From contig CAJXWT010000004.1 in assembly GCA_913062595.1 (NCBI GenBank), positions 1-58,496 of the forward strand: DNA of 58,496 nt, given 5' to 3'. The translations under genes and the position numbers were made by a program. The notes beneath the pieces are model-generated. The model ran no database searches and was not told the DNA's origin. It saw nothing but the letters and a program-made list of their open reading frames with translations. Shown one piece after another: positions 17,420-26,883 of this stretch. Within the stretch, counting starts at the first letter, position 1, and each line of letters begins with the position of its first letter. Origin of the DNA: an uncultured Fidelibacterota bacterium. Its GTDB lineage: Bacteria > Fidelibacterota > Marinisomatia > Marinisomatales > TCS55.

Positions 17420-18059
17420 TAATTTTTCTGTTGTATTGGATAATAATCAAATCGCAGTACGCAATATTTATGCAGTAGGTAGAAATTATCCTGCCCATGC
17501 GAAAGAAATGGGTTCTGCCGTAAATAATGAACCCATATTTTTTCAAAAATCATTGACCAGTCTGCACACTGATTCGAAAATAATGATTCCTCGAGAACGT
17601 AATATTCACCACGAGCTTGAAGTTGTAGTTTTAGTAGGTACGCCGGGAGAATTTATTGATGAAAGTACAGCTATTGAGCATGTGGCTGGTCTGGCGTTGG
17701 GGTTGGATCTTACTGATCGTGATCTGCAGGATACTTTGAAGGAACAATCGCTACCATGGTTCCTGTCAAAATCATTCAAGGGGTCTGCTGTTGTTTCAGA
17801 ATTCATGATGAAGACAGATGGCCTATGTGAAAAAGAGTTTTGGCTTAAACGCAATGAGGTAATTGTTCAGCGGGGTAAGATGGACCAGATGGTATTTCCT
17901 ATCACGAAGCTAATTGAATATTTATCTGCTAGGATGCCCTTGCTAAAAGGCGATCTGATTTTTACCGGAACACCGCAAGGTGTCGGACCAATAGAGCAGG
18001 GGGATAATTTAGAACTCGGTATTGCTCAAGAAACGTTAATGGATATAGAAGTGGCGTGA
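17403..18059 (+). CDS. fumarylacetoacetate hydrolase family protein
   Basis: 218 residues. The FAH-fold core is present: IYAVGRNYPAHAKEM near residue 23, HELEVVVLVG with the metal-binding glutamates near 62-66, and LIFTGTPQGVGPIEQGD near the C-terminus. These enzymes cut or decarboxylate acylpyruvates or related oxo-acids (YcgM-like). Its length fits the short acylpyruvase type. The precise substrate is inferred from family only. Confidence 0.85.
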   Translation: MPIKNDNFSVVLDNNQIAVRNIYAVGRNYPAHAKEMGSAVNNEPIFFQKSLTSLHTDSKIMIPRERNIHHELEVVVLVGTPGEFIDESTAIEHVAGLALGLDLTDRDLQDTLKEQSLPWFLSKSFKGSAVVSEFMMKTDGLCEKEFWLKRNEVIVQRGKMDQMVFPITKLIEYLSARMPLLKGDLIFTGTPQGVGPIEQGDNLELGIAQETLMDIEVA

Positions 18060-18109
18060 AAACCATTGGTATTTGCTCCTTCCATTCCAGTCAGTAACTT
18101 CCGCACCCC

Positions 18110-18637
18110 ATGAAAATACTCACGAAAGAACAATTAGCTGCATTACATGCTGTTATTACACCAGATAATCTGCAATCTGTAGATGAAAATACGCGGAAGG
18201 TACTGGAGAAACTAGTCGATGATGATGACAATATTAATGCTGTATCACTATTTATTGATGGTGCAGCCGATTTGCATACCAAGACAGCTGGTATTGGCGG
18301 AGTCTTTTTAGGGGAGAATGACGAAGAACTATATCGATTCTCTGATTATCTAGATGATGCCACTAATAATGAGGCCGAATATTCAGCGTTGATAAGAGGA
18401 CTTGAAGTAGGACTAGAATTAAATATTATAAATCTTGAAATATATGCTGATAGTGAACTTGTAGTGAAGCAGATAAACGGGGATTATAAAGTCAAACACG
18501 AACGAATGAAACCACTCCATCGAAAGGCGATTGCACTGTTGTGCCAATATAGTAATTGGAGTCTGCAGCATGTATTCAGAGATGATAATACGACTGCTGA
18601 CAAATTAAGTAAGGAAGGGATGGAACAAGGAAGATGA
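18110..18637 (+). CDS. ribonuclease HI-like protein
   Basis: 175 residues. A N-terminal extension of about 45 residues precedes an RNase H fold of the RVT_3 type. All four catalytic acids are visible: D50 (FIDGAA), E88 (NNEAEY), D114 (YADSELVVKQ) and D164 (TADKLS). It is expected to cut RNA in RNA-DNA hybrids. The stop overlaps the next gene by four bases. Confidence 0.88.
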   Translation: MKILTKEQLAALHAVITPDNLQSVDENTRKVLEKLVDDDDNINAVSLFIDGAADLHTKTAGIGGVFLGENDEELYRFSDYLDDATNNEAEYSALIRGLEVGLELNIINLEIYADSELVVKQINGDYKVKHERMKPLHRKAIALLCQYSNWSLQHVFRDDNTTADKLSKEGMEQGR

Positions 18638-19698
18638 AAGCACTGATTACTGCTGGTGGTCATGGTACTCGGCTGAGACCAATCACTCATACCCAGAATA
18701 AACATCTAATTCCCATCGCAAATAAGCTGATGCTGCAATTTGCCCTTGAATTTGCTCAAGATGCTGGCATTATTGATGTGGGGATTGTTATAAACAGTAA
18801 TGATGAATCCATAAAAAAAGCTTTTGGAGATGGCACAGATCTTGGTTTGAAACTGACCTACATCCCACAGGATGCACCGCTTGGCCTGGCCCATGTCGTA
18901 AAAATATCGGAATCATTCATTGGGGATGATAATTTTATTTTTTACCTGGGAGACAATATCCTGGTCGGCGGTATAAAAAAATTTATCGGTGATTTTGAGA
19001 AGAATGCATCGAATTGTCATTTAGTATTGAGCAAAGTTCCGGATCCTAATCGTTTTGGAGTGGCTGAAGTCGTTGATGATCGGATCGTTAGTATCGAGGA
19101 GAAACCTGATAATCCAAAAAGTGACCTAGCTGTGACGGGCATTTATCTATATGATAAAAATATTTTTGAAGCTGTGAATAATATCGAAACATCTCCACGC
19201 GGTGAATTGGAAATCTCAGATGCGCATCAATACTTACTTGATAAGGGTTACGATGTGAGTTACTCCGAAATTACCGGGTGGTGGAAAGATACGGGCAAAC
19301 CATCCGACCTGTTGGAGGCGAATCGTCTTGTATTGGATAATATAAAGTCTGATTCTAAAGGGATTGTTGATAAAAATTCTACAGTATCTGGTAGGGTACA
19401 GATTGGAGCAAATAGTCGGGTGATAAATTCAAATATTCGGGGCCCTGCTATCATTGGCGACAACACCACAATTGAAGAATCCTATGTTGGTCCATATTCT
19501 GCTATTGGAAAGGGGTGTACAATTAGCGGTAGTGAAGTTGAATACTCCATCATAATGGATGGTTGTCAGATCAATCAGGTGAAGCGACGGATTGAATCGT
19601 CATTACTTGGGAATGATGTGGAAATACTGCGTTCTAAAACCAGACCCGCCACCCACAAATTTATGCTTGGGGATCAAAGTCGCATAGAGATCGAATAA
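18634..19698 (+). CDS. sugar-1-phosphate nucleotidyltransferase (RfbA-like, long form)
   Basis: 354 residues. An N-terminal nucleotidyltransferase domain (AGGHGTRLRPITHTQNKHLIP near residues 7-27, YLGDN near 99-103, EEKP) is followed by a left-handed beta-helix with hexapeptide repeats (about 245-345). This is the long glucose-1-phosphate thymidylyltransferase type, which supplies activated sugar for surface polysaccharide. Which nucleotide and sugar it uses is not certain. The 100 bases after it contain no gene; a 10-bp palindrome at 19709-19718 is the only pattern noted. Confidence 0.85.
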   Translation: MKALITAGGHGTRLRPITHTQNKHLIPIANKLMLQFALEFAQDAGIIDVGIVINSNDESIKKAFGDGTDLGLKLTYIPQDAPLGLAHVVKISESFIGDDNFIFYLGDNILVGGIKKFIGDFEKNASNCHLVLSKVPDPNRFGVAEVVDDRIVSIEEKPDNPKSDLAVTGIYLYDKNIFEAVNNIETSPRGELEISDAHQYLLDKGYDVSYSEITGWWKDTGKPSDLLEANRLVLDNIKSDSKGIVDKNSTVSGRVQIGANSRVINSNIRGPAIIGDNTTIEESYVGPYSAIGKGCTISGSEVEYSIIMDGCQINQVKRRIESSLLGNDVEILRSKTRPATHKFMLGDQSRIEIE

Positions 19699-19798
19699 CC
19701 TAAAAATAAGTGATCACTGAATAAATGAAGCATATTGACCATCGAATTATTAATTTCATTGATTAAGAGATTCGAGGTATTTCTTAATTTGTAGCGTT

Positions 19799-20827
19799 AT
19801 GGGGTTTTTATCCAATATATCTAATCCGCTGAACTGGCTATCAGGTGATATTGCTATCGATCTTGGTACGGCAAATACGCTGCTCTGGATGAAGGGTAAA
19901 GGTATCATGATCAATGAGCCTTCAATCGTAGCTAGGTCTGTGAATGATGGTAATATTATCGCAGTAGGCAATAAAGCGAAAGCGATGCTGGGACGGACTC
20001 ACCGTGACATAGAAACAATTCGTCCCCTGCGAGATGGTGTGATTGCCGATTTTGATATGACGGATGGCATGCTCCTTGGTTTTATCCGGATGATAAATAT
20101 AAGTCCTTTGGCCAGAATGCGGATGGTGATATGTGTACCCTCAGGTGTCACTGAAGTCGAAAGACGAGCTGTAAAAGATTCTGGTTTGCGTGCCAATGCA
20201 AGAGAGGTATTTCTTATTGAAGAGCCTGTGGCAGCAGCAATTGGCATAGGCCTTGACATTTCACAGCCAATCGGTAATATAATTGTCGATATTGGTGGCG
20301 GCACAACAGAAATCGCTGTAATTGCATTATCTGGTGTCGTTACAAAAGAGACGATCCGCGTTGCTGGTGATGAAATGGATGAAGCATTGGTCCAGTGGTT
20401 CCGAAATGAACATAAACTGGATATCGGGATATCCACTGGAGAAGCGATTAAAAAATCCGTTGGTTCCGCCATGCGCATGAAAAGCGAAACAATATCAGTC
20501 AAAGGCAGGGACCTTGTGTCTGGGATTCCGAAAATTATCGAAGTTACTTCAGATGAAGTTCGGCAGGCATTGAAAGATCCAGTAAGTATGATCGTTGAGG
20601 CGGTAAAAAAAGCACTGGAACGTACACCGCCTGAGCTTTCCGCTGATATACTGGACAGAGGTATCATTATGACCGGAGGCGGCAGTTTACTAAAGGGAAT
20701 GGATCAGATCATTCGCGAACGTACAAATGTTCCTGTAAATATCGCTGAAGATCCACTTCTTTCCGTTGTAAGAGGTACCGGCATGGTACTGGAGGATATT
20801 AAAAAATACGAAGCGGTTCTCGTTTAA
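19799..20827 (+). CDS. mreB: rod shape-determining actin homologue MreB
   Basis: 342 residues. The actin-fold motifs are intact: DIAIDLGTANTLLW (phosphate 1), VDIGGGTTEIAVI (phosphate 2) and GGGSLLKGMD (adenosine). It forms filaments that guide cylindrical wall growth and heads the operon mreB-mreC-mreD-mrdA-rodA, which are packed tightly together. Rod shape is therefore likely. Confidence 0.96.
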   Translation: MGFLSNISNPLNWLSGDIAIDLGTANTLLWMKGKGIMINEPSIVARSVNDGNIIAVGNKAKAMLGRTHRDIETIRPLRDGVIADFDMTDGMLLGFIRMINISPLARMRMVICVPSGVTEVERRAVKDSGLRANAREVFLIEEPVAAAIGIGLDISQPIGNIIVDIGGGTTEIAVIALSGVVTKETIRVAGDEMDEALVQWFRNEHKLDIGISTGEAIKKSVGSAMRMKSETISVKGRDLVSGIPKIIEVTSDEVRQALKDPVSMIVEAVKKALERTPPELSADILDRGIIMTGGGSLLKGMDQIIRERTNVPVNIAEDPLLSVVRGTGMVLEDIKKYEAVLV

Positions 20828-20839
20828 CGCCCTTCAATC

Positions 20840-21628
20840 ATGAGGATCCTCTACCTCATACTCCTAAAACGTAAAGATATTTTCACCCTAGTATTGAGTA
20901 TTATCTTTTCGTTGCTAATGTTGAGTAATGGAGAATCAGATAATGTTCGTTTATTACGGAGTAAAGCAAATCGCTTCTTTACCATTTTTTATTCTCCGAT
21001 CACTTGGATACGTTCAATGGCACTTATTGAGGAAGAAGCGGCCTTACTGAGGGAGAAAAATCTGCAGTTGTCTTTCCAGGTAGAATCTATGCGTTATCTG
21101 TTGGAAGAAAATAATCGGTTGGAAGAATTACTGGATTTTCAACGGGAGAGTAAAATGACAATTTTACCGGCCCGCGTGATCAAAATGGGTACTTCACCAT
21201 ATTTATCATCATCCTTATCAATAGATGTAGGCCTAGAATCTGGCGTTGAAGAAAATAATCCTGTCATCACGCCCAAAGGCATTATTGGAAAGACGACTAT
21301 TGTCGGAGACAATGCTGCCATTGTGCAGTTGATCAATGATGTCAATTTCAGGCTCAGCGTTCGTATTAAGCCATCTGGATCTACCGGTATCCTGCGTTGG
21401 CTTGATGGTGACCTGTATTTAATCAAGGAAGTGCAGAAAAATGCAAATGTGGATATTGGGAATAAAGTAGTAACCTCTGGCTTTAGCGACATATTTCCTA
21501 ATGATCTTCCAGTAGGAGAGGTTGTGAACATTACCGATGAGCGGGGTAGGTTTCAAAAATCTGTTGTAGTACAAATCAATGAAAATATTGGCTCAATTAT
21601 TAATCTGTTTGTGATTGTGGATCAGTAG
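20840..21628 (+). CDS. mreC: rod shape-determining protein MreC
   Basis: 262 residues. A basic cytoplasmic start, one membrane span (about 15-30), a coiled coil (about 62-95, EEEAALLREKNLQLSFQVE) and two beta-barrel domains (FPNDLPVGEVVNI near the end) match MreC. It is a periplasmic scaffold linking MreB to the PBP2-RodA synthase. It lies 12 bases after mreB. Confidence 0.92.
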   Translation: MRILYLILLKRKDIFTLVLSIIFSLLMLSNGESDNVRLLRSKANRFFTIFYSPITWIRSMALIEEEAALLREKNLQLSFQVESMRYLLEENNRLEELLDFQRESKMTILPARVIKMGTSPYLSSSLSIDVGLESGVEENNPVITPKGIIGKTTIVGDNAAIVQLINDVNFRLSVRIKPSGSTGILRWLDGDLYLIKEVQKNANVDIGNKVVTSGFSDIFPNDLPVGEVVNITDERGRFQKSVVVQINENIGSIINLFVIVDQ

Positions 21629-21629
21629 C

Positions 21630-22112
21630 ATGGATCGAATAAGACCTTGGCTAATCTTAGTTGGTGTATTTTTATTACAGTTTTTTCTGTCTGAATTATT
21701 GGCGATTCGCTATTACCGTCCAGATTTCGTAGTTATTTTTATTTTGTATTTTGGACTATTCTTTGGTTCTTATTATGGTGTCATCGCCGGGTTCATCATT
21801 GGGATATTTATCGACATGACCCCATTGGCATCTTATTTTGGTCTTAGTCCAATGACCTACTCGATCACAGGTTATTTGGCCGGTCATTTACAGGATAAAT
21901 ATATCCGTTGGTCGCCATTCGCATTTCATGCAGCATGGCTATGCATTATTTCATTTCATTTTCTTGTATTCACCTATGTGCGTTATCAACTGCTATTTGA
22001 AGTAGATATAGTACAATATCTATTACGGTGGTTTTTGACGATGACTTATACACTGATCTTTTTGTTAATACTACAATTCTTTTTTCCGATAAAGAGGATT
22101 CAAGGTGCTTAA
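21630..22112 (+). CDS. mreD: rod shape-determining protein MreD
   Basis: 160 residues from the ATG at 21630, two bases after the mreC stop; an in-frame TTG at 21615 would overlap mreC. Five or six hydrophobic helices, with the YRPDFVVIFILYFGLFFG segment common in MreD. It overlaps mrdA by eight bases. Confidence 0.85.
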   Translation: MDRIRPWLILVGVFLLQFFLSELLAIRYYRPDFVVIFILYFGLFFGSYYGVIAGFIIGIFIDMTPLASYFGLSPMTYSITGYLAGHLQDKYIRWSPFAFHAAWLCIISFHFLVFTYVRYQLLFEVDIVQYLLRWFLTMTYTLIFLLILQFFFPIKRIQGA

Positions 22113-23877
22113 GTCAAAAAACCTTGTACCAAGATCTAGATTTTTTGTGGCAAATAGTGTAATTATTTTCGTTTTTATTATTTTGCTCATTCGGTTTTTC
22201 CATATACAGGTATATGGTCACAATGAGTATAAAAAACGGGCTGATATTAATAGTATCCGGGCCATACCAACTACTGCGCCGAGGGGAATGATTTTGGACC
22301 GATATGGCCAAATATTAGTGGATAACTATCCAACTTATATTCTTACTGGACTACCCAATGAAATGGGTAATGATAATAAGAATTTTTCAGTTATCAGCAA
22401 CTGTACCGCTATTGATACTGCAATCTTAATCGATAATTTCGATAGATATTTTCGCGGACGCTTCATTCCATCTAGAATTACTAAAGATTTAACCTTCGAT
22501 CAATTAAGCTGCATAGAAGAACATAAACACGAATTAACCGGGATAAATTATATTCAGTTTCCGGAACGGTCGTTTCCCTCAGATGTGCATATGAGTCATG
22601 TACTAGGCTACGTTAAAGAGATTGATCGGTCACTGCTGAGCATTATGGATGATACTGAACAATATGATGCAGGTGACTTAATTGGCTGGCGGGGAATAGA
22701 AAAACAGTATGAAAACATACTGCGAGGTGAAAAAGGATTGACATTTTTGCAAGTGGATGCGTTCGGTAGAGAAGTTGGGACAGTTAAAGATATAAATGAT
22801 ATTAAACCGATCCCCGGACAGGACATATTTACAACAATTGATTTAGGTTTGCAGAAAACGTTAGAAAAAGCCATGTCTGATTATAGAGGTGTAGCTTTGG
22901 TCACCGACCCGGCAACGGGACAAATACTCGCTTTTGTAAGTTCTCCAGATTTTCCTCCGGATATTTTTACGGGTAATACTACATTACGGGAATGGCGTGA
23001 AATAGTTAATGATCCAACCAAACCTTTGCTGAACCGTATTACAAATGGGTTATATCCACCTGGATCCACCTTCAAAATGATTACTGCAATCGCACTTTTG
23101 GAAGGTCTTATGATTGAACAAGATGAAGAGTTTGAATGCGCCGGTATTTATCAATTTGGTGACCGAGTATTTAAGTGCTGGAAAGTGAGTGGCCATGGAA
23201 AGGTTAATTTAGACCAGGCCATTACGCAGTCCTGTAATATTTTCTTTTATCAAGCTGTGCAGCGTGTATCGCTAAATAGATTTATAAACCTTTGCCGGAA
23301 TTTTGGTTTTGGTAGCAAAACGGGTATTGATTTGCCCAACGAATTAGCTGGGTTGCTGCCTACAAGGGATTATATGAATAGGCGTTATACAAGCAGGGGC
23401 TGGTCGCGCGGACATTTATTAAATCTGGCTCTGGGGCAGGGAGACCTACTTGTGACACCTATTCAACTGGCTGTTTACATTAATAAAATTGCGACTCGAG
23501 GGCACACATTTATTCCACATTTTCTGTTATCTAAAGTGCCCGAAAAAACAATTTCAATTGGTTTAAATGAACAAACATGGGTAAATATTCAGGAGTATTT
23601 ATTCCATGCTATTAATGATAAACATGGAACTGGTTCAGCTGCAGATCCAAAAATAAATGGCCTAAATGTATATGGTAAAACAGGCACTGCTCAAAATCCG
23701 CATGGGGATGATCATGCCTGGTTTGTTGGCTATGTCGAAGATGGAAATCAAATGGCATCTACCATTATATTGGTTGAAAACGGCGGGGGAGGTGGCAAAA
23801 TTGCGGCACCGCTAGCACGCATCGCCTTCGATTATATATTTAATAAAAAAATTGAAAACCGACTAGCTGTAAAATAA
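22105..23877 (+). CDS. mrdA: penicillin-binding protein 2
   Basis: 590 residues from GTG 22105, preceded by an AGAGG site. One N-terminal membrane span (about 15-32), a pedestal domain and a transpeptidase domain with STFK at 321-324, SCN at 376-378 and KTGTA from 525. It crosslinks peptidoglycan during elongation together with RodA, whose gene overlaps its stop (TAATG). Confidence 0.95.
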   Translation: MLKSKNLVPRSRFFVANSVIIFVFIILLIRFFHIQVYGHNEYKKRADINSIRAIPTTAPRGMILDRYGQILVDNYPTYILTGLPNEMGNDNKNFSVISNCTAIDTAILIDNFDRYFRGRFIPSRITKDLTFDQLSCIEEHKHELTGINYIQFPERSFPSDVHMSHVLGYVKEIDRSLLSIMDDTEQYDAGDLIGWRGIEKQYENILRGEKGLTFLQVDAFGREVGTVKDINDIKPIPGQDIFTTIDLGLQKTLEKAMSDYRGVALVTDPATGQILAFVSSPDFPPDIFTGNTTLREWREIVNDPTKPLLNRITNGLYPPGSTFKMITAIALLEGLMIEQDEEFECAGIYQFGDRVFKCWKVSGHGKVNLDQAITQSCNIFFYQAVQRVSLNRFINLCRNFGFGSKTGIDLPNELAGLLPTRDYMNRRYTSRGWSRGHLLNLALGQGDLLVTPIQLAVYINKIATRGHTFIPHFLLSKVPEKTISIGLNEQTWVNIQEYLFHAINDKHGTGSAADPKINGLNVYGKTGTAQNPHGDDHAWFVGYVEDGNQMASTIILVENGGGGGKIAAPLARIAFDYIFNKKIENRLAVK

Positions 23878-25106
23878 TGTTTAAGGATATATATAATCAG
23901 GCATCGGATATGCCTATCTCGATAATATTTATGGCCATAATGTTAACATGTCTGGGGTTGATTGTCTTAAGCAGTATTAGTACGAATCAATTTGATGTAA
24001 TCGCAATCACAACTTTTACGAAACAACTACTATTTTTAATACCAGCACTTGTAGGGTTTCTAACGATATTATTTATTCCGAAATATATGATCCACAAGTA
24101 TATATATGCTGCTTATAGCCTAATGTTGATGTTGATTTTAGTCCCGTTTCTTTTTGAGACCATTGCAGGTACTCATCGTTGGATAAATATTGGTTTACCC
24201 ATGGGTGTCCAACCATCCGAGTTTGCCAAGTGGATTGTGGTGGTTGCCCTGGCGCGCTATCTTTCTGATCATAATCTGCAAATGAAAAAGTTCATGACTA
24301 TACTGTTCCCAATATTTATTGCACTAGTGCCTGCTATAATTGTCCTGCAACAACCGGACCTTGGAACTGCGATAATACTTTTGACGCCTATTTTACCAAT
24401 GTTGTATTGGGTTGGCGCCAGACCATTTCACTTGTTCATGCTGGTAGCTCCAGTCCTGAGTATTGCCACCGCATTTCATACAATATCCTTCACGGTTTGG
24501 GCAATATGTATGGGAAGCATAATATACATGACCCGACCACGGTTGATTTTTGGAGTTGTTTTTTACTTTGGTAATATATTTTTAGGATTATTGTCACCAT
24601 TTTTGTGGAGCAGTCTAAGACCTTATCAACAGAAGAGGATTCTAACCTTGTTCAATCCTGAATTAGATCCGCTAGGAGCAGCTTATCAAACAATACAAAG
24701 TAAAGTAGCGATTGGATCTGGAGGGTTTCTCGGCAAAGGGTTAGGAGAGGGAACCCAAACACACTTAAAATTTCTTCCGGTTCAGGAATCTGACTTTATT
24801 GTTTCCGTTATCGGTGAAGAATTAGGGTTTATTACAATTGCAGTTATGTTAATTATTTTTGCGAATTTTATACTAAAGATTGTGAAACTAGCATTTTTAG
24901 CAAAAGAACGTTTTGCGGGTTTGGTTCTCATAGGTATTGGTACAATATTCATGGCGCATGTTTTTGTTAATACCGCAATGTCAACGGGAATGATCCCTGT
25001 AAAGGGTCTGCCTTTACCATTTATATCTGCAGGCGGTTCGTTTTTAGTGTCCTGCTTTATAATGATCGGTCTGATCATGAAAATGGGTGACGAATCAATA
25101 GAATGA
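23877..25106 (+). CDS. rodA: rod-shape peptidoglycan glycosyltransferase RodA
   Basis: 409 residues with about ten membrane helices of the SEDS family. Family motifs are present: QPSEFAKW near residue 118, LPVQESDFIVSVIGEELG near 300-317 and PVKGLPLPFISAGGS near 372-386. It polymerises glycan strands with PBP2. It is the last gene of the mre operon; the roughly 80 bases after it contain no gene. Confidence 0.95.
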   Translation: MFKDIYNQASDMPISIIFMAIMLTCLGLIVLSSISTNQFDVIAITTFTKQLLFLIPALVGFLTILFIPKYMIHKYIYAAYSLMLMLILVPFLFETIAGTHRWINIGLPMGVQPSEFAKWIVVVALARYLSDHNLQMKKFMTILFPIFIALVPAIIVLQQPDLGTAIILLTPILPMLYWVGARPFHLFMLVAPVLSIATAFHTISFTVWAICMGSIIYMTRPRLIFGVVFYFGNIFLGLLSPFLWSSLRPYQQKRILTLFNPELDPLGAAYQTIQSKVAIGSGGFLGKGLGEGTQTHLKFLPVQESDFIVSVIGEELGFITIAVMLIIFANFILKIVKLAFLAKERFAGLVLIGIGTIFMAHVFVNTAMSTGMIPVKGLPLPFISAGGSFLVSCFIMIGLIMKMGDESIE

Positions 25107-25188
25107 CCAAGTAAAAGGAATTGATGTTAGGGACTTGCAGCGGTAAGTTCAAGGCCAGTTTGTGGTGCAAATATTCCAATTAGATCCT

Positions 25189-26019
25189 ATGATCATCAGC
25201 CCAACTAAAATCCCTCGGATAATCCTGTTTATTTTTCTCGTACTAAATATTGGAACTGTCCAAGGACAGCAGGCCGATATAAAGCGTGAGTTAAAGCGGT
25301 TAAATGCAAAGATAGACCGCGAACGAGTTAGGACAGATTCACTAGAGACACAAATCAGTATTCTGTTGCCCGATTTACGAAACACCCTAATAGCGACGGT
25401 TGATGCAAAAAAACAGACTGATTCAGTCGCTATTTTACTAATCAATCGAATAAATACCCTGCAGAATAAGATCCGGATGCTGGAAGACAAGTCAATTTAT
25501 ACTGATAGCACCAATTTTGTAATTCTTGCACAGCTTATGATGATCGAAAATAAAATTGTCACATTAACTAATAGTTTTACTGAGATGTATAGCCTGCGAT
25601 CTGAAAAACGGGGTGGTGTCATTAAAACAAAGATTAGTCCCGCGGAATATCAGAGAAGATATATTGAAGCATTGAGCTACTACCAGAATAGTGATTATAA
25701 CCAGGGAATTAAAGGTTTTTCTGAATTAGTGCTAGAGGATCCATCGAATAAACTTGCTGATAACAGTCAGTATTGGCTCGCAGAATGTTATTATTCAACA
25801 AAAAATTACAAACGGGCAGCTCTAGAATTTGAAAAGGTATTTACGTTTCCAGGTACGGATAAGGATGATGATTCTCAACTAAAACTAGCTCTTGCCTATC
25901 AAAGCCTTGGTAATCTTGTGAAAGCAAGAGAGGAATATCAGCGGATGGTTGATTATTTCCCAAGTAGTGAATACTACAGCAGGGCGAAAGAATCACTCAA
26001 GCAATTGAGTGTAGAATAA
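25189..26019 (+). CDS. CpoB/YbgF-like TPR protein
   Basis: 276 residues from the ATG at 25189, which directly precedes a signal peptide (IILFIFLVLNIGTVQGQQ); a GTG at 25162 is less likely. A coiled coil (about residues 25-80) is followed by three or four tetratricopeptide repeats in the last 125 residues (SYYQNSDYNQGIKGFSELV). This order matches the periplasmic YbgF/CpoB type, which links wall synthesis with outer-membrane constriction. No Tol-Pal genes are seen nearby. Confidence 0.75.
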   Translation: MIISPTKIPRIILFIFLVLNIGTVQGQQADIKRELKRLNAKIDRERVRTDSLETQISILLPDLRNTLIATVDAKKQTDSVAILLINRINTLQNKIRMLEDKSIYTDSTNFVILAQLMMIENKIVTLTNSFTEMYSLRSEKRGGVIKTKISPAEYQRRYIEALSYYQNSDYNQGIKGFSELVLEDPSNKLADNSQYWLAECYYSTKNYKRAALEFEKVFTFPGTDKDDDSQLKLALAYQSLGNLVKAREEYQRMVDYFPSSEYYSRAKESLKQLSVE

Positions 26020-26028
26020 CCCTTAGTA

Positions 26029-26859
26029 ATGTCATTAAAGATATTTTATTTAACTACGGAGATAATTCCGTTCGCTAATACTTCATCCCTGGCCGCCTTC
26101 TCAGCGAAGGTTCCACTTTTATTACAGGACAAGCAGCATGACATTCGGACAATAATTCCGAAATATGGTTATGTTAGTGAGCGAAAGTATATTCTTCGTG
26201 AAGTAATAAGATTGCGTGAAATACCTTTCGAATTCGGTGAAGAAAATGTTGTCGCTTCGGCGAAAAGTGCTTTTATTCCTAAAACACGAGTTCAAGTGTA
26301 TTTTTTAGAAGATGACCAAAGATTTAAGCCGTTGACTAATTTAATCTATAAGGCAAAAAATGGTCGTGTGCTTGCTAATAATGATATGCGTTTTGCATTT
26401 TTTAGTAAAGCATCCTTAGCTATTTTACCACATCTATTTTGGAGACCTGATGTAATGTGGTGCAATGACTGGCAATCTGCATTGGTGCCTGCCTTTTATA
26501 AACAACAATACATGGATAATGAATTTTATGCAGATATGAAATCGGTACTTGTCGTTCATAATTACGAAAAGGAATACTTGCCTATCGCAAGGAATACCTT
26601 TAAAAATACTGGACTTGAAGTACCCACCAGCATGAAAAAAGGGGTAGTAAATGCCTATGAAGCTGCCGCAGAATATATTGATTTGATAATCGCAATTGAT
26701 TCACCTAATAACCAAGTATCAAAAAAATTATTGGAATTACCCGCGATCAAAAAGAAAAAGAGTAAAGTATTAACTATAAAGACTTCCGGGGATGAGTCAC
26801 CAGATTATGATAAAGTTGCTGCAAGAATCGATATTGAATTGCAGAAACTTTTTAGCTGA
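26029..26859 (+). CDS. GT5-only glycogen synthase-like protein
   Basis: 276 residues that match only the N-terminal (GT5) half of glycogen synthase; the C-terminal GT1 catalytic half is missing. The start ends the usual EIxPFAKxGGL motif as EIIPFANTSSL, losing the nucleotide-sugar lysine and glycines. Segments DIRTIIPKYGYVSER and PDVMWCNDWQSALVP match the short 'glycogen/starch synthase' proteins of Bacteroidota. It is unlikely to be a normal synthase. It sits just before a lipoprotein, as its relatives do. Confidence 0.75.
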   Translation: MSLKIFYLTTEIIPFANTSSLAAFSAKVPLLLQDKQHDIRTIIPKYGYVSERKYILREVIRLREIPFEFGEENVVASAKSAFIPKTRVQVYFLEDDQRFKPLTNLIYKAKNGRVLANNDMRFAFFSKASLAILPHLFWRPDVMWCNDWQSALVPAFYKQQYMDNEFYADMKSVLVVHNYEKEYLPIARNTFKNTGLEVPTSMKKGVVNAYEAAAEYIDLIIAIDSPNNQVSKKLLELPAIKKKKSKVLTIKTSGDESPDYDKVAARIDIELQKLFS

Positions 26860-26883
26860 TCACTCGTACCCAGTTTAAACTAT

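Noticed and set aside
19709-19718. 10-bp palindrome AGTGATCACT upstream of mreB
   Set aside because: A single short palindrome with no second copy or promoter nearby; it may be chance.
19735-19763. TTGACC as a -35 box for mreB
   Set aside because: No convincing -10 box lies at 16-18 bases.
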